Part shown: piece by piece, positions 54,469 through 62,405 of the stretch
How the letters are laid out: the number at the start of each line of letters is the position of its first letter
Numbering within the stretch: the first letter of the stretch is position 1
Assembly: GCA_023407175.1 (NCBI GenBank)
Contig: JAEYMU010000031.1
Span: forward strand, 1 to 64,000
Reading direction: 5' to 3'
Length of the DNA: 64,000 nt
DNA from: Bacillota bacterium
GTDB lineage: Bacteria; Bacillota_A; Clostridia; Lachnospirales; Lachnospiraceae
The notes under the pieces: model-generated
Told to the model about the DNA's origin: nothing
The model's input: only the letters and a program-made list of their open reading frames with translations
The model's database searches: none
Position numbers and translations under genes: made by a program

Positions 54469-56043
54469 TTATTCATATTCAATCGGGACCTTAATCAGCT
54501 TGGTCAAATCCGGCACTTCCTCCATACGCTCCTTATTCCTGTCAATATATCTTACGCTGATCGGAACCTGTTTATGAAGAAGCTGTGCATAAGTATCCTT
54601 AATCAACTGGATATGTGGCTCCCGCTCGATGAGGTCCTTGTCCAGAGAATCGTTCACTACAATCATCAGGCTATTACCTCCATCCACACTAAGGGTTGCC
54701 CCTTGCAGCACTGAGCCAAGTGCAGGGGCTTTTCTTCCCACCTGGCCTATGATGCTTTTCCAGCTTCGGGCTGCCTCCTTAATATCCTCGGGTAATGCTT
54801 CCGGCAAAATCTGCGGCTTCTTTTCGGCAGGCTTTCCCAGAGAGGCTTCCTTCTGGTCCTGCATCATTACTGCATTCACCGTCACTCCGTTCTCCAGCTT
54901 CTCCTCAAGAAGCTTAAGACGTGCGGTTATGGAATCAAGGTTTTGTTCCATCTCCGGCTTACAAAGCTTAATCAGAGCAATCTCGAGCAGCACCCGCTTT
55001 CTGGTGGCATACCGTATCTGGTTGGACAGCTCTGAGAATATACGGATATATCGCATCAGAGCCAGCTCCTCTATTCCTTCCGCCTCCTGCTTAAGAAGAG
55101 CAAGATTTTCGGTTGAAACCTCTATGATGATATCCGATACGTTTTCTGTCGTCTTAATCAGGAGCAGGTTACGAAGATACCAGATAAAATCTATAATAAA
55201 CTGTCCAAGCTCCCGTCCGCTGCTTTCTATCTCCTCTAACAGCCGAATACAACCGGACACCTCCTGACGCTTAATGGCTGCCAGCATTTTTGCAAATACC
55301 TGGGTATCTACTGCTCCCAGTACCTCCAGCACATTGTCATAGGTCAGCTTCCTGCCAAGATAAAAGGAGATGCACTGATCCAGCAAGCTTAGAGCGTCAC
55401 GCAGAGAACCGTCGGCAACTCGTGCAATATAACGCAGCGCCTTCTCCTCGGTCTCAATATTCTCTGCCTGCATCAGCTCCGACAGGCGGTCTGTTATCGT
55501 ATCTATTGTAATCCGCCGAAAATCATACCGCTGACACCTGGATAAGATGGTGACCGGTATCTTATGAACCTCTGTGGTGGCAAGAATGAATATCACATAG
55601 GACGGCGGCTCTTCAATCGTTTTAAGCAATGCATTGAAGGCTCCCGCCGAAAGCATATGGACCTCATCTATAATATAGACCTTGTAACGGCCTTCCGTAG
55701 GAGAATATCTTACCTCCTCCACAATTTCACGTACATTATCCACACCATTATTGGAGGCTGCATCTATTTCAATGACATTCATGGAGGTCCCTGCCGCAAT
55801 CGCTCTGCACATCCGGCATTCATTGCAGGGACTTCCCTCCACCGGGTGCTCACAGTTTACCACCTTTGCCATCAGCTTGGCAATGGTCGTCTTGCCTGTT
55901 CCCCTGGTGCCGCAAAAAAGATAGGCATGTCCGATTCTGCCCGCCATGATTTGATTCTTTAATGTTGTTACGATATGCTCCTGCCCCTTGACATCGGTAA
56001 AGCTGTCGGGCCGAAACTTTCGATAAAGTGCCGTGTATGACAT
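54469..56043 (-). CDS. dnaX: DNA polymerase III subunit gamma/tau
   Basis: The product is 524 residues from the ATG at 56043 (MSYTALYRKFRP), preceded by AAAGGAAA. The clamp-loader ATPase domain has Walker A GTRGTGKTT (about 45-53), a zinc module with cysteines at about 64, 73, 76 and 79, and Walker B IIDEVHMLS near 118. It loads the sliding clamp in replication. No slippery sequence for a gamma-form frameshift was recognised. The downstream gap to ybaB is 206 bases. Confidence 0.96.
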   Translation of the reverse strand: MSYTALYRKFRPDSFTDVKGQEHIVTTLKNQIMAGRIGHAYLFCGTRGTGKTTIAKLMAKVVNCEHPVEGSPCNECRMCRAIAAGTSMNVIEIDAASNNGVDNVREIVEEVRYSPTEGRYKVYIIDEVHMLSAGAFNALLKTIEEPPSYVIFILATTEVHKIPVTILSRCQRYDFRRITIDTITDRLSELMQAENIETEEKALRYIARVADGSLRDALSLLDQCISFYLGRKLTYDNVLEVLGAVDTQVFAKMLAAIKRQEVSGCIRLLEEIESSGRELGQFIIDFIWYLRNLLLIKTTENVSDIIIEVSTENLALLKQEAEGIEELALMRYIRIFSELSNQIRYATRKRVLLEIALIKLCKPEMEQNLDSITARLKLLEEKLENGVTVNAVMMQDQKEASLGKPAEKKPQILPEALPEDIKEAARSWKSIIGQVGRKAPALGSVLQGATLSVDGGNSLMIVVNDSLDKDLIEREPHIQLIKDTYAQLLHKQVPISVRYIDRNKERMEEVPDLTKLIKVPIEYE

Positions 56044-56099
56044 AGGCTGTTTCCTTTCTGCGGTGTGCCTTTCCCTGTAACCGGACACCGCCCTCTTCC

Positions 56100-57125
56100 T
56101 TACGCCTGCTTGTTCCAGGCCAGCATTTCTTCAAACTTATGATTTACCTTAATAAACAAATCAACCAAACCGGGATCAAAATAGCTTCCCCTTCCTTCAA
56201 TTATAATCTTCATTGCCTTCCGGTGGGGAAATGCCTCTTTATATGCACGTCTGGAGGTCAGGGCATCATAAACATCGGCTATCATGAGCATTCTCGCATA
56301 AAAGGGGATTTCCTCCCCCTTCAGCCCGTTGGGATACCCTGTGCCATCCCAGCGTTCATGATGGCAATAGGCCATGTCCCTGGCAAAATATAGCCACCTG
56401 GTGCCGCCCGTCTCTTTGATTATCTTGTCAAAGGCCTGCTTTCCCAGAGTGGTATGTGTCTTCATATATTCAAATTCATTATCATTGAGGGAAGAACCCT
56501 TACGAAGAATTTCATCATTAATGCCTATCTTACCAATATCATGCAGCGAAGCCGAACGCAGCAGTGCACCCACATCCTCCGGCGATATGGTCACCTTATA
56601 GGCGTCGCTTTCCATAGCTGCCCGAAGCAGGATTTCAAAATACCTGGTGGTATTTTTCAAATGTCCCCCGGTTGTCTCATCCCTGCATTCCACCAGCTCC
56701 GCAAAGCTGATGGATATAGCATCCTGATATTTCTCAACATAGGGTCTTTCTCTGCGAAGCTCGGCCAGCTCAAGGCCGGCATTTACTCTGTGCAGCAATA
56801 AGTCGGCACTTACCGGGAGTCTGATATAATCCGCAGCTCCCAGGGAAAGGGCCCTCTGCTCCAGCTCATTGTCACTCCGGTCAGCAAGAATAATAACTGG
56901 CTTTTCTGACAGCTCCGGCACTCTTTTTATCATTTCCCAGGCATCGTATCCACCGGCATCTGTCTCTGGTACGGTAAGCAGCAGTAAATCTGCCGGCTGC
57001 ATTCTTAAACACTCAATTAATTCTGTATCTTCCGGGAGGGATGCCACCTCATAATTTTTCTGCAGTGCTTTCTTAATCAGTGAGAATATCTCTTTGTCCT
57101 GGTCTGTGACTAAGATACGCCTCAT
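56100..57125 (-). CDS. HD-GYP domain protein with degenerate receiver domain
   Basis: The product is 341 residues from the ATG at 57125 after GGAGGGG. Residues 1-117 have the receiver fold, but the phospho-acceptor position in LLLLTVPETDAGG is Thr51 rather than Asp. The HD-GYP domain (about 137-330) keeps HDIGKIGI (195-202), CHHERWDGTGYPNGLKGEEI (about 254-273) and DVYDALTSRRAY, so it should hydrolyse cyclic di-GMP. It lies 56 bases upstream of dnaX on the same strand. Control by a route other than phosphorylation is likely. Confidence 0.88.
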   Translation of the reverse strand: MRRILVTDQDKEIFSLIKKALQKNYEVASLPEDTELIECLRMQPADLLLLTVPETDAGGYDAWEMIKRVPELSEKPVIILADRSDNELEQRALSLGAADYIRLPVSADLLLHRVNAGLELAELRRERPYVEKYQDAISISFAELVECRDETTGGHLKNTTRYFEILLRAAMESDAYKVTISPEDVGALLRSASLHDIGKIGINDEILRKGSSLNDNEFEYMKTHTTLGKQAFDKIIKETGGTRWLYFARDMAYCHHERWDGTGYPNGLKGEEIPFYARMLMIADVYDALTSRRAYKEAFPHRKAMKIIIEGRGSYFDPGLVDLFIKVNHKFEEMLAWNKQA

Positions 57126-57212
57126 ACACCCCTCCATAAATTAACGTATGCCGTTCATAATGACTTGATTTTGCTTCAATATTTCCGCTTTTATTATATC
57201 ATCTTTATCTTT

Positions 57213-58073
57213 TTAATCAAGCTTCTTCTGGAAATGCTGGTAGTCCTTCGAATTAATCCATGACCCTCCCCAGGTAAAGCCACGTTTTGTAAATGCCTTG
57301 TAGCAGGCATCCTCCGTGTCGATATAATATTCACAATCAAGGGAGCGGTCCGCATACTTTGAACCATTTTCCGGGGTTACTACCTTTTCTCCGTCAATGG
57401 TTCTGACATAGGGATTATAGAGAGGATTGATATCAATCGCCAGGCCATAGCTGTGAAGCGACAGATGCTGTGCCCCGTCCACCTTGCGGTAGTTAAAGGA
57501 GGAGGTATTGTCGGCTTCCATTGAGGCATTATCATCCCCGTCGTATTCATCGACCAGCACCATCCGCTCAATCGGATATTTTAAATCATACAGCTCCCGG
57601 AAAATATCAACGATATCCTCCGCAATTGCCTTATTCACAATCAGTTCCCCCCTGTGAGGCTTATCATCAAAGCCCTGGTACAGCACCCTGACATAACGAA
57701 GCTCGCTATATGGGACATCGCAATCCTCCTTATAGGATTTTCCCTGTATTCTTTCAATCACTTCCTCTGAAAGCTCTTCATAGTAGAATTCCTTAGAGAT
57801 ATCCTCTGCGATTGCTCCCATCAAATCTCCCTCCGTCATTGTGATATCAGAGTCTTCCTGCTCCAAGCCGCTTGTCGGAGCCTTCATCGTTCCTGTAACT
57901 CTTTCTGTCACTGACGGTGCCTTTGTCAAGCCGGGCACCAGGGTTGGTAAAACCGCACCTGTTATATCTTCCTGCCGCTCCCTGAGAAGGGCCTGACTGT
58001 CTTTGTTCCCGCAGGCCGTCAAAAATACTACTGATAACAATATGACGGCAATAAGGAGGTATTTTTTTATCAT
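57213..58073 (-). CDS. M15-type D-Ala-D-Ala carboxypeptidase-like lipoprotein
   Basis: The 286-residue product has a lipobox LTAC with the lipid cysteine at residue 21 and a linker of about 80 residues. The C-terminal part carries the M15 zinc motifs SLHSYGLAIDINP (about 202-214) and DYQHFQ near the end. This subgroup (M15_4-like) trims cell-wall peptides outside the membrane. The last active-site region is intact. It is transcribed alone between dnaX-side genes and the small gene at 58104. Confidence 0.85.
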   Translation of the reverse strand: MIKKYLLIAVILLSVVFLTACGNKDSQALLRERQEDITGAVLPTLVPGLTKAPSVTERVTGTMKAPTSGLEQEDSDITMTEGDLMGAIAEDISKEFYYEELSEEVIERIQGKSYKEDCDVPYSELRYVRVLYQGFDDKPHRGELIVNKAIAEDIVDIFRELYDLKYPIERMVLVDEYDGDDNASMEADNTSSFNYRKVDGAQHLSLHSYGLAIDINPLYNPYVRTIDGEKVVTPENGSKYADRSLDCEYYIDTEDACYKAFTKRGFTWGGSWINSKDYQHFQKKLD

Positions 58074-58103
58074 CCTCTCACCGGACCTTCCTGCATAACA
58101 ATA

Positions 58104-58373
58104 TCAGCCTTCCTCAATTACATGTATCTCAAGATAATCAAATTCAATCGGTTCTATAAAATTGTCTTGTGTAAATCTTGCTTTATCATGCTTCTTAAAA
58201 TCTTCTATGGTAGTCTTAAGCCAGATTGGCTTTGACAGATCATAGGCATGGCAGATTTCATCTATTGCCAGAAATATTTTCTGGGTCCTGCGCAGGTCTT
58301 CACTGTCATTACACACCACCATATCCTTTATCATACGATTTTCCTTAAATACCTTTGCCCATAAACGAAACAT
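58104..58373 (-). CDS. Small conserved protein of unknown function
   Basis: I do not assign a function to this 89-residue protein. It begins MFRLWAKVFKENRMIKDMVV, has a central CHAYDLSKPIWLKTTIEDFK and an acidic C-terminal part ending FDYLEIHVIEEG, a pattern I recall from uncharacterised Lachnospiraceae proteins. No signal peptide or membrane helix is visible. It lies 30 bases upstream of the M15 gene, possibly in one transcript. Confidence 0.6.
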   Translation of the reverse strand: MFRLWAKVFKENRMIKDMVVCNDSEDLRRTQKIFLAIDEICHAYDLSKPIWLKTTIEDFKKHDKARFTQDNFIEPIEFDYLEIHVIEEG

Positions 58374-58444
58374 TTCCCATCCTCTTTCCGCTTGCGCTTA
58401 TCCTGACCTGCATACCAAAGGCCTTGCCATTTTGTTACTGTCAT

Positions 58445-58465
58445 TATATAATAGTTTATTATATA
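58445..58465. promoter_or_regulatory. 21-bp palindrome upstream of niaR
   Basis: TATATAATA and TATTATATA are perfect 9-base arms around GTT, 38 bases before the niaR start codon and between divergent genes. It may be a NiaR operator or simply an A+T-rich promoter region. Confidence 0.35.
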
Positions 58466-58503
58466 TGCTGGTAACGGCATAAGTCAATAAAGAAGGTGGA
58501 TGA

Positions 58504-59022
58504 ATGGAAGGTAGCAAGCGCAGGGAACATCTGGTTAAAATAATTAAAGAAAATGGCGAGCCGATTTCCGGTGGAGAGCTTTCCAGGCGCCTTGGCGTAA
58601 GCCGTCAGGTTATCGTTCAAGATATCGCCCTGCTCCGTGCCGCAGAGCTTAATATCATTTCCACCACCCGAGGCTATCTGATTTATCCGGCGGACAGCAC
58701 TCGTGTGAAGCGTATTTACAAGGTAAGGCATACCACCGAGCAGATTGAGGATGAGCTTTGCACCATCGTAGATAACGGCGGTAAGATATTGGACGTTCTG
58801 GTTACCCACGAAATATACGGGGAAATTACTACTGCACTTATTATACGCAACCGCCAGGATGTGTATGACTTTGTTCGTAAGGTTAGGGAGAAAAAAATTG
58901 TACCGCTAAAGGAATTGACAGATGGCATTCACCAGCATACTGTGGAGGCCGATTCAGAGGAAAGACTGGACCGGATTGACCAGGCTCTTAAGGAAAAAGG
59001 ATATCTAATATCAACAAGATGA
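58504..59022 (+). CDS. niaR: NiaR-like niacin-responsive repressor (HTH plus 3H domain)
   Basis: The 172-residue product has an N-terminal helix-turn-helix (GGELSRRLGVSRQVIVQDIA, about 23-42) and a 3H domain with a metal-site pattern at H76, E84, H143 and H145 (DGIHQHTVEA). NiaR proteins sense nicotinate and repress NAD-precursor uptake and synthesis genes. No NAD gene is in the window, so the targets lie elsewhere. The start follows GAAGGTGGATGA. Confidence 0.9.
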   Translation: MEGSKRREHLVKIIKENGEPISGGELSRRLGVSRQVIVQDIALLRAAELNIISTTRGYLIYPADSTRVKRIYKVRHTTEQIEDELCTIVDNGGKILDVLVTHEIYGEITTALIIRNRQDVYDFVRKVREKKIVPLKELTDGIHQHTVEADSEERLDRIDQALKEKGYLISTR

Positions 59023-59055
59023 AACGACAAATCGTTTCACTTGCCATGAATAAAA

Positions 59056-59096
59056 AAAACGAGTGAGACGCTTAATTAGCCGTTCTCACTCGTTTT
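59056..59096. terminator. Bidirectional terminator between niaR and the M23 gene
   Basis: Perfect 13-base arms AAAACGAGTGAGA (59056-59068) and 59084-59096 close on a 15-base loop, with T-runs on both strands (TTTTT on plus, eight T on minus). It serves niaR and the convergent M23 gene. Confidence 0.9.
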
Positions 59097-59131
59097 TAAT
59101 TCATGACAAGTAAAATAATTTTAAAATCAGC

Positions 59132-59992
59132 TTAACGTAAATACAACATAGGATTTACGGTTTCATCGTTTTGTGTTACTTCAAAATACAGGTTACTGCC
59201 TTCTACCGTATAGTATTTTGTAGGTTTAGCGATGATTCCGATTACATCGCCTTCCTTCACACTGTCTCCCACCTGTAAGGATACACTGTTCTTGTCAAGC
59301 TGTCCGTATATCAGACTGTAGCCATCACCGATACTCATTGTCACGGTATAGCCGGTCTCCTCATTATCTGCATCAATTGCGGTCACTACTGCGTCCGTAG
59401 CCGCCAATACATCCTCTCCCACCTCTGCATCGATAATGATTGCCGGATTGCATTTATACTGCATTAATGTAGCGAAATACGTAGTATGCTCCATACTGTA
59501 GTCCATAATTACATTGCCCTGAACCGGCCACAGCAGACCATCCTCCGTATTAAAGGAAAGTGCCTCGAGTGCTGCGGTATTATCCGGTTCTACCTTATTA
59601 CCTGATGTCTCGACTGCATCATCTGTTGTGTCAGCCGCCGATGCCTGCTCCGTGCCGCCCGACACATTGGAATAATCGTCATATTCCACATCATTGCCGG
59701 CAACCTCCTGCCCTGCATCATCATTTGCTGCGGTATCTTCCGTTGAATTGCTTGCACTATTAACAATTTCATCCGATACCGGGTTATTCTCAGCCACCTG
59801 GTTATTGTCTTCACCAGTCGTTGTGTTATCTTGAGTATCATTCAGGTCCACATATTGCTGCTCCTCGGAATTTTGATCAGAGGATAATTGGGAGCCGATA
59901 AAAGCAACGGTAGCAATTGCTACCACGCCGACAAACAATAACACATAATAACCTTTTCCCTTGAAAAACTCAGAAAATTTGTTCTTTTTCAC
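59132..59992 (-). CDS. M23-type (LytM) protein with degenerate zinc site, SpoIIQ-like
   Basis: The product is 286 residues from the GTG at 59992, which has GAGGTGA just upstream. It has one membrane helix (about 16-37), a long Asp/Asn/Thr/Glu-rich linker (about 40-140) and a C-terminal LytM domain starting at WPVQGNVIMDY. The zinc ligands are lost: the usual HxGxD block reads NPAIIIDA and the HLHFE block reads SNLYFEV. Inactive LytM proteins of this shape include SpoIIQ, which anchors the engulfing membrane during sporulation. A cell-division role is an alternative. Confidence 0.75.
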   Translation of the reverse strand: MKKNKFSEFFKGKGYYVLLFVGVVAIATVAFIGSQLSSDQNSEEQQYVDLNDTQDNTTTGEDNNQVAENNPVSDEIVNSASNSTEDTAANDDAGQEVAGNDVEYDDYSNVSGGTEQASAADTTDDAVETSGNKVEPDNTAALEALSFNTEDGLLWPVQGNVIMDYSMEHTTYFATLMQYKCNPAIIIDAEVGEDVLAATDAVVTAIDADNEETGYTVTMSIGDGYSLIYGQLDKNSVSLQVGDSVKEGDVIGIIAKPTKYYTVEGSNLYFEVTQNDETVNPMLYLR

Positions 59993-60445
59993 TGTTATCA
60001 CCTCGTTAATATTTTTCTCCGATAATAATTCATTTATACAGAAGAGTTTGGGTATTTTAAAAACTCTTAAAGCATTTTTCCACCCGTATCTTCATGATAT
60101 TTTTTACATTTACCTTCCTGAAGCAGCTTCATACCCCGTTAATGCGTATGATGTACCATCCTTTTTCCTGATACAGCATTCTCGAAATACCTTTACAAAT
60201 TTCTGTGAATGATTTTACTGAGACAGTAATGGACAAACGCAGGTATAGTGGGGCTACACCGAGGCTTGACCATTGATGTATCAGAGAAATCAGGCCAGAT
60301 AATTTGGGAAGGTATTTTCAGAATGCTGTACCAGTTTCCAGTTACGGGAAATGTAATTATAAAATTACAACCTTATTATTTCCATCTATATATTTTTTAG
60401 TCCTGTTTGCAGAGATAATTTTGACCTGTTTTTTACGATTGGTTA

Positions 60446-60473
60446 TTGACATTTGGATTGGAAAAGATAAAAT
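60446..60473 (+). promoter_or_regulatory. Promoter of tRNA-Gly
   Basis: TTGACA (60446-60451) and TAAAAT (60468-60473) are separated by 16 bases, 8 bases before the tRNA. The upstream gap 59993-60445 has no gene I can support. Confidence 0.8.
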
Positions 60474-60481
60474 AGAAATAT

Positions 60482-60552
60482 GCGGATATGGTTCACTGGC
60501 AGAATGCGAGCTTCCCAAGCTTGAGACGCGGGTTCGATTCCCGTTATCCGCT
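60482..60552 (+). tRNA. tRNA-Gly (anticodon CCC)
   Basis: The 71-base cloverleaf has an acceptor GCGGATA/TATCCGC, a T-arm with GGTTCGATTCCC and an anticodon stem CGAGC/GCTTG around loop TTCCCAA, so the anticodon is CCC. The discriminator base T is followed by GTAG, so CCA is not encoded. A strong promoter precedes it and a terminator follows. Confidence 0.93.
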
Positions 60553-60563
60553 GTAGAATGATT

Positions 60564-60596
60564 AAGAGCATCAGCTTGTGGGCTGATGCTCTTTTT
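60564..60596 (+). terminator. Terminator of tRNA-Gly
   Basis: Perfect 12-base arms AAGAGCATCAGC (60564-60575) and 60582-60593 with a 6-base loop are followed by five T residues. Confidence 0.92.
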
Positions 60597-60751
60597 ATGT
60601 GTCATATGGGGAGGCGATAATCGCCAGGATGGGTGGTGGGAATGCGGTGATATCTTGGGTTGATCATTATCACGATTAAGTACCGGTGATTTTTTATTCG
60701 GCAGGTATAGGCAAGTATGATTAATTCGTGATAGCTGTCGGTATGTAATTT

Positions 60752-60772
60752 AGCGCCCATAAGGCGCTTTTT
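60752..60772 (+). terminator. Small terminator-like hairpin in the tRNA-island gap
   Basis: AGCGCC (60752-60757) pairs with GGCGCT (60763-60768) over a 5-base loop and is followed by TTTTT. No gene upstream on the plus strand ends here except the tRNA, so its client is unclear. The gap 60597-60892 holds no confident gene. Confidence 0.4.
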
Positions 60773-60790
60773 CGCTTTATTAGGAGGCAT

Positions 60791-60955
60791 ATGGTAGCCT
60801 TGACAGGCGACTGGAGGGAGACTATAAAATCATATGTAAATGACCCTAATTCAACAAACTATATCAATGATTGTTTAGCATCATTCTGCGTACTAGTAAT
60901 TTATCTTATCTGTTATCTCCAAATGCACCTTTTTATTATTGGTGATATTCTCTAA
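60791..60955 (+). CDS. Possible truncated small gene at the island boundary
   Basis: An ATG at 60791 has AGGAGG just before it (3-base spacing, tight). The first 32 residues (MVALTGDWRETIKSYVNDPN and on) read like a protein N-terminus, but the remaining 22 overlap antisense the end of the gene at 60893 and look non-native. It may be a gene cut by an insertion or deletion at the junction. I do not recognise a family. Confidence 0.25.
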   Translation: MVALTGDWRETIKSYVNDPNSTNYINDCLASFCVLVIYLICYLQMHLFIIGDIL

Positions 60956-61999
60956 TTTGCTAAGATTTTTCTCAATTATCGACATCAGTTGTGCATCTAC
61001 TAAATAGTTATCCATTTTATGATTATTCGTTTCTTCACTAAATATAACCCCATCTTTATTACAAAATATATTATTTATCAATTCCTTCTGGTCTTGCGGG
61101 ATATCTAACATTTCATTGTTTACAACTTCATTGCTAACTTTATGATCTCGGAACACGAGATATCCAATAAAGCTGAGCATTGTACCTGTAACTAATAATG
61201 CTATTAGAACTGGACTGTTCTTTGATATGGATTTAAGTTTTATTTGCTTATCTGACTCTTCTCCATTCTTATACATTTGATCTGTATTTATAATTTTAAA
61301 TGAATGCTCATTTTCATCATAAACTCCAAGAATCGGTCTGTCTAATCTGTTAAAAGCTTGTTCAAATTTCCTTACACTTTCAACCGCACTTTTTTCAAAC
61401 TGCGATCTATTTTTCTTATATTGTTTGTCATTTTCTTGCTCAATCTTCTCGATAATTCTATTCATTTTTTTATAGTCTGGCGATAAGTATCTTTCAAATA
61501 TATCTGAAACTTGCTGTTTTGCACCTTGGGTAATGGTTGCATACGCTATTTCTAAATTACCATTAAATATCCTTGTATAGCTTTCCGATAAATACTGTCC
61601 TCTCAGCCTACATCCAAGATTATCATTCATAATTGAATTTAGTCTCTTGTAATATGCTATTAAACAGTTTATTTTCACCATATCTTCATTGTATTCCATA
61701 GTTATCATGCGTCCAATACTAGCTATCTTAATAATCATATTGGGAGTATTTTTTAATATGTCCCCTTTTTCAAAATACGTCTTGTAATTAGTGGATATTA
61801 AGAAAGATTTATCAGTGACGAAAATATTACTTTTTTTAATTCCTTGATTAATCAAATCATTGATTTTACTCAATACATCAAACTTATTATTAACAGTTGT
61901 TAACATATCAATTGTATATGTTATTTGCCAATTTGACATATTTATGTCATTAACACTATGGACTTTTAATTCACATAAATCATTTTTCGTAAACACCAC
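60893..61999 (-). CDS. Unknown membrane-anchored protein of the hsdR-linked module
   Basis: I do not recognise this 368-residue protein. About residues 1-260 are hydrophilic and mixed helix/strand, with a Lys/Glu-rich helical part near 190-235; one membrane helix follows at about 263-285 (VLIALLVTGTMLSFIGYLVF), then about 80 hydrophilic residues. The bulk would be cytoplasmic if the N-terminus is inside. The GTG start at 61999 has GAGGTGA before it. The gene is visibly more A+T-rich than those to its left. It is 8 bases after the 124-residue gene. Confidence 0.75.
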   Translation of the reverse strand: MVFTKNDLCELKVHSVNDINMSNWQITYTIDMLTTVNNKFDVLSKINDLINQGIKKSNIFVTDKSFLISTNYKTYFEKGDILKNTPNMIIKIASIGRMITMEYNEDMVKINCLIAYYKRLNSIMNDNLGCRLRGQYLSESYTRIFNGNLEIAYATITQGAKQQVSDIFERYLSPDYKKMNRIIEKIEQENDKQYKKNRSQFEKSAVESVRKFEQAFNRLDRPILGVYDENEHSFKIINTDQMYKNGEESDKQIKLKSISKNSPVLIALLVTGTMLSFIGYLVFRDHKVSNEVVNNEMLDIPQDQKELINNIFCNKDGVIFSEETNNHKMDNYLVDAQLMSIIEKNLSKLENITNNKKVHLEITDKINY

Positions 62000-62007
62000 T
62001 AATCACC

Positions 62008-62382
62008 TCACTTTTGATTTTTCTTTTGAATATCTTTTAGTTTTATTTCAGTTGCCCACTGCCCTGCCATTGTAAAAAATAGTGCCATTAACAATAATAC
62101 GTTTGTATCTAGCGAATCCATTATATCCTTGATTAATTGGGTATCGGATAAATTGGGTACGATAACCGCAACACAGATTGCCAATGTATCCAATACAAAT
62201 CTAAAAATTTGCTCAGCACTATTATCCTTTGCGAAAGTATCAATGGCAGATGAGATGCTAAAAACCAATGCCGAAAGGGTAAATGCAAAGTTTGTTACGT
62301 TTGAAATCCCAACAAATCCAAGCATATATAGAAAAACCATAATTATTAAAACTATCATGATTGACAAACGATATTTATTCAT
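62008..62382 (-). CDS. Unknown four-helix membrane protein of the hsdR-linked module
   Basis: This 124-residue protein shows four hydrophobic segments (about 7-26, 30-48, 63-80 and 92-109) with short loops and a basic C-terminal tail (KLKDIQKKNQK). I do not recognise a family. It starts after AGTGGGGTGATGGG, 23 bases after the hsdR stop codon, and is followed by the 368-residue gene. The spacing suggests one transcript hsdR - four-helix protein - anchored protein. Membrane partners of this kind are common in defence systems, but that is context, not evidence of function. Confidence 0.7.
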   Translation of the reverse strand: MNKYRLSIMIVLIIMVFLYMLGFVGISNVTNFAFTLSALVFSISSAIDTFAKDNSAEQIFRFVLDTLAICVAVIVPNLSDTQLIKDIMDSLDTNVLLLMALFFTMAGQWATEIKLKDIQKKNQK

Positions 62383-62405
62383 CCCATCACCCCACTTTTG
62401 CTATT

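Noticed and set aside
54629..55267. 212-codon open frame antisense to dnaX
   Set aside because: Serine/arginine-rich reverse-strand reading of a well-supported gene, with no ribosome site.
60011..60039. Possible sigma-F promoter for the SpoIIQ-like gene (GTATA and GGAGAAAAAT)
   Set aside because: The 14-base spacing is short and the start site would fall on the ribosome site, leaving almost no leader.
60602..60790. 62-codon open frame on the minus strand after the tRNA
   Set aside because: It runs antisense through a terminator-like hairpin, has no ribosome site and no family resemblance.
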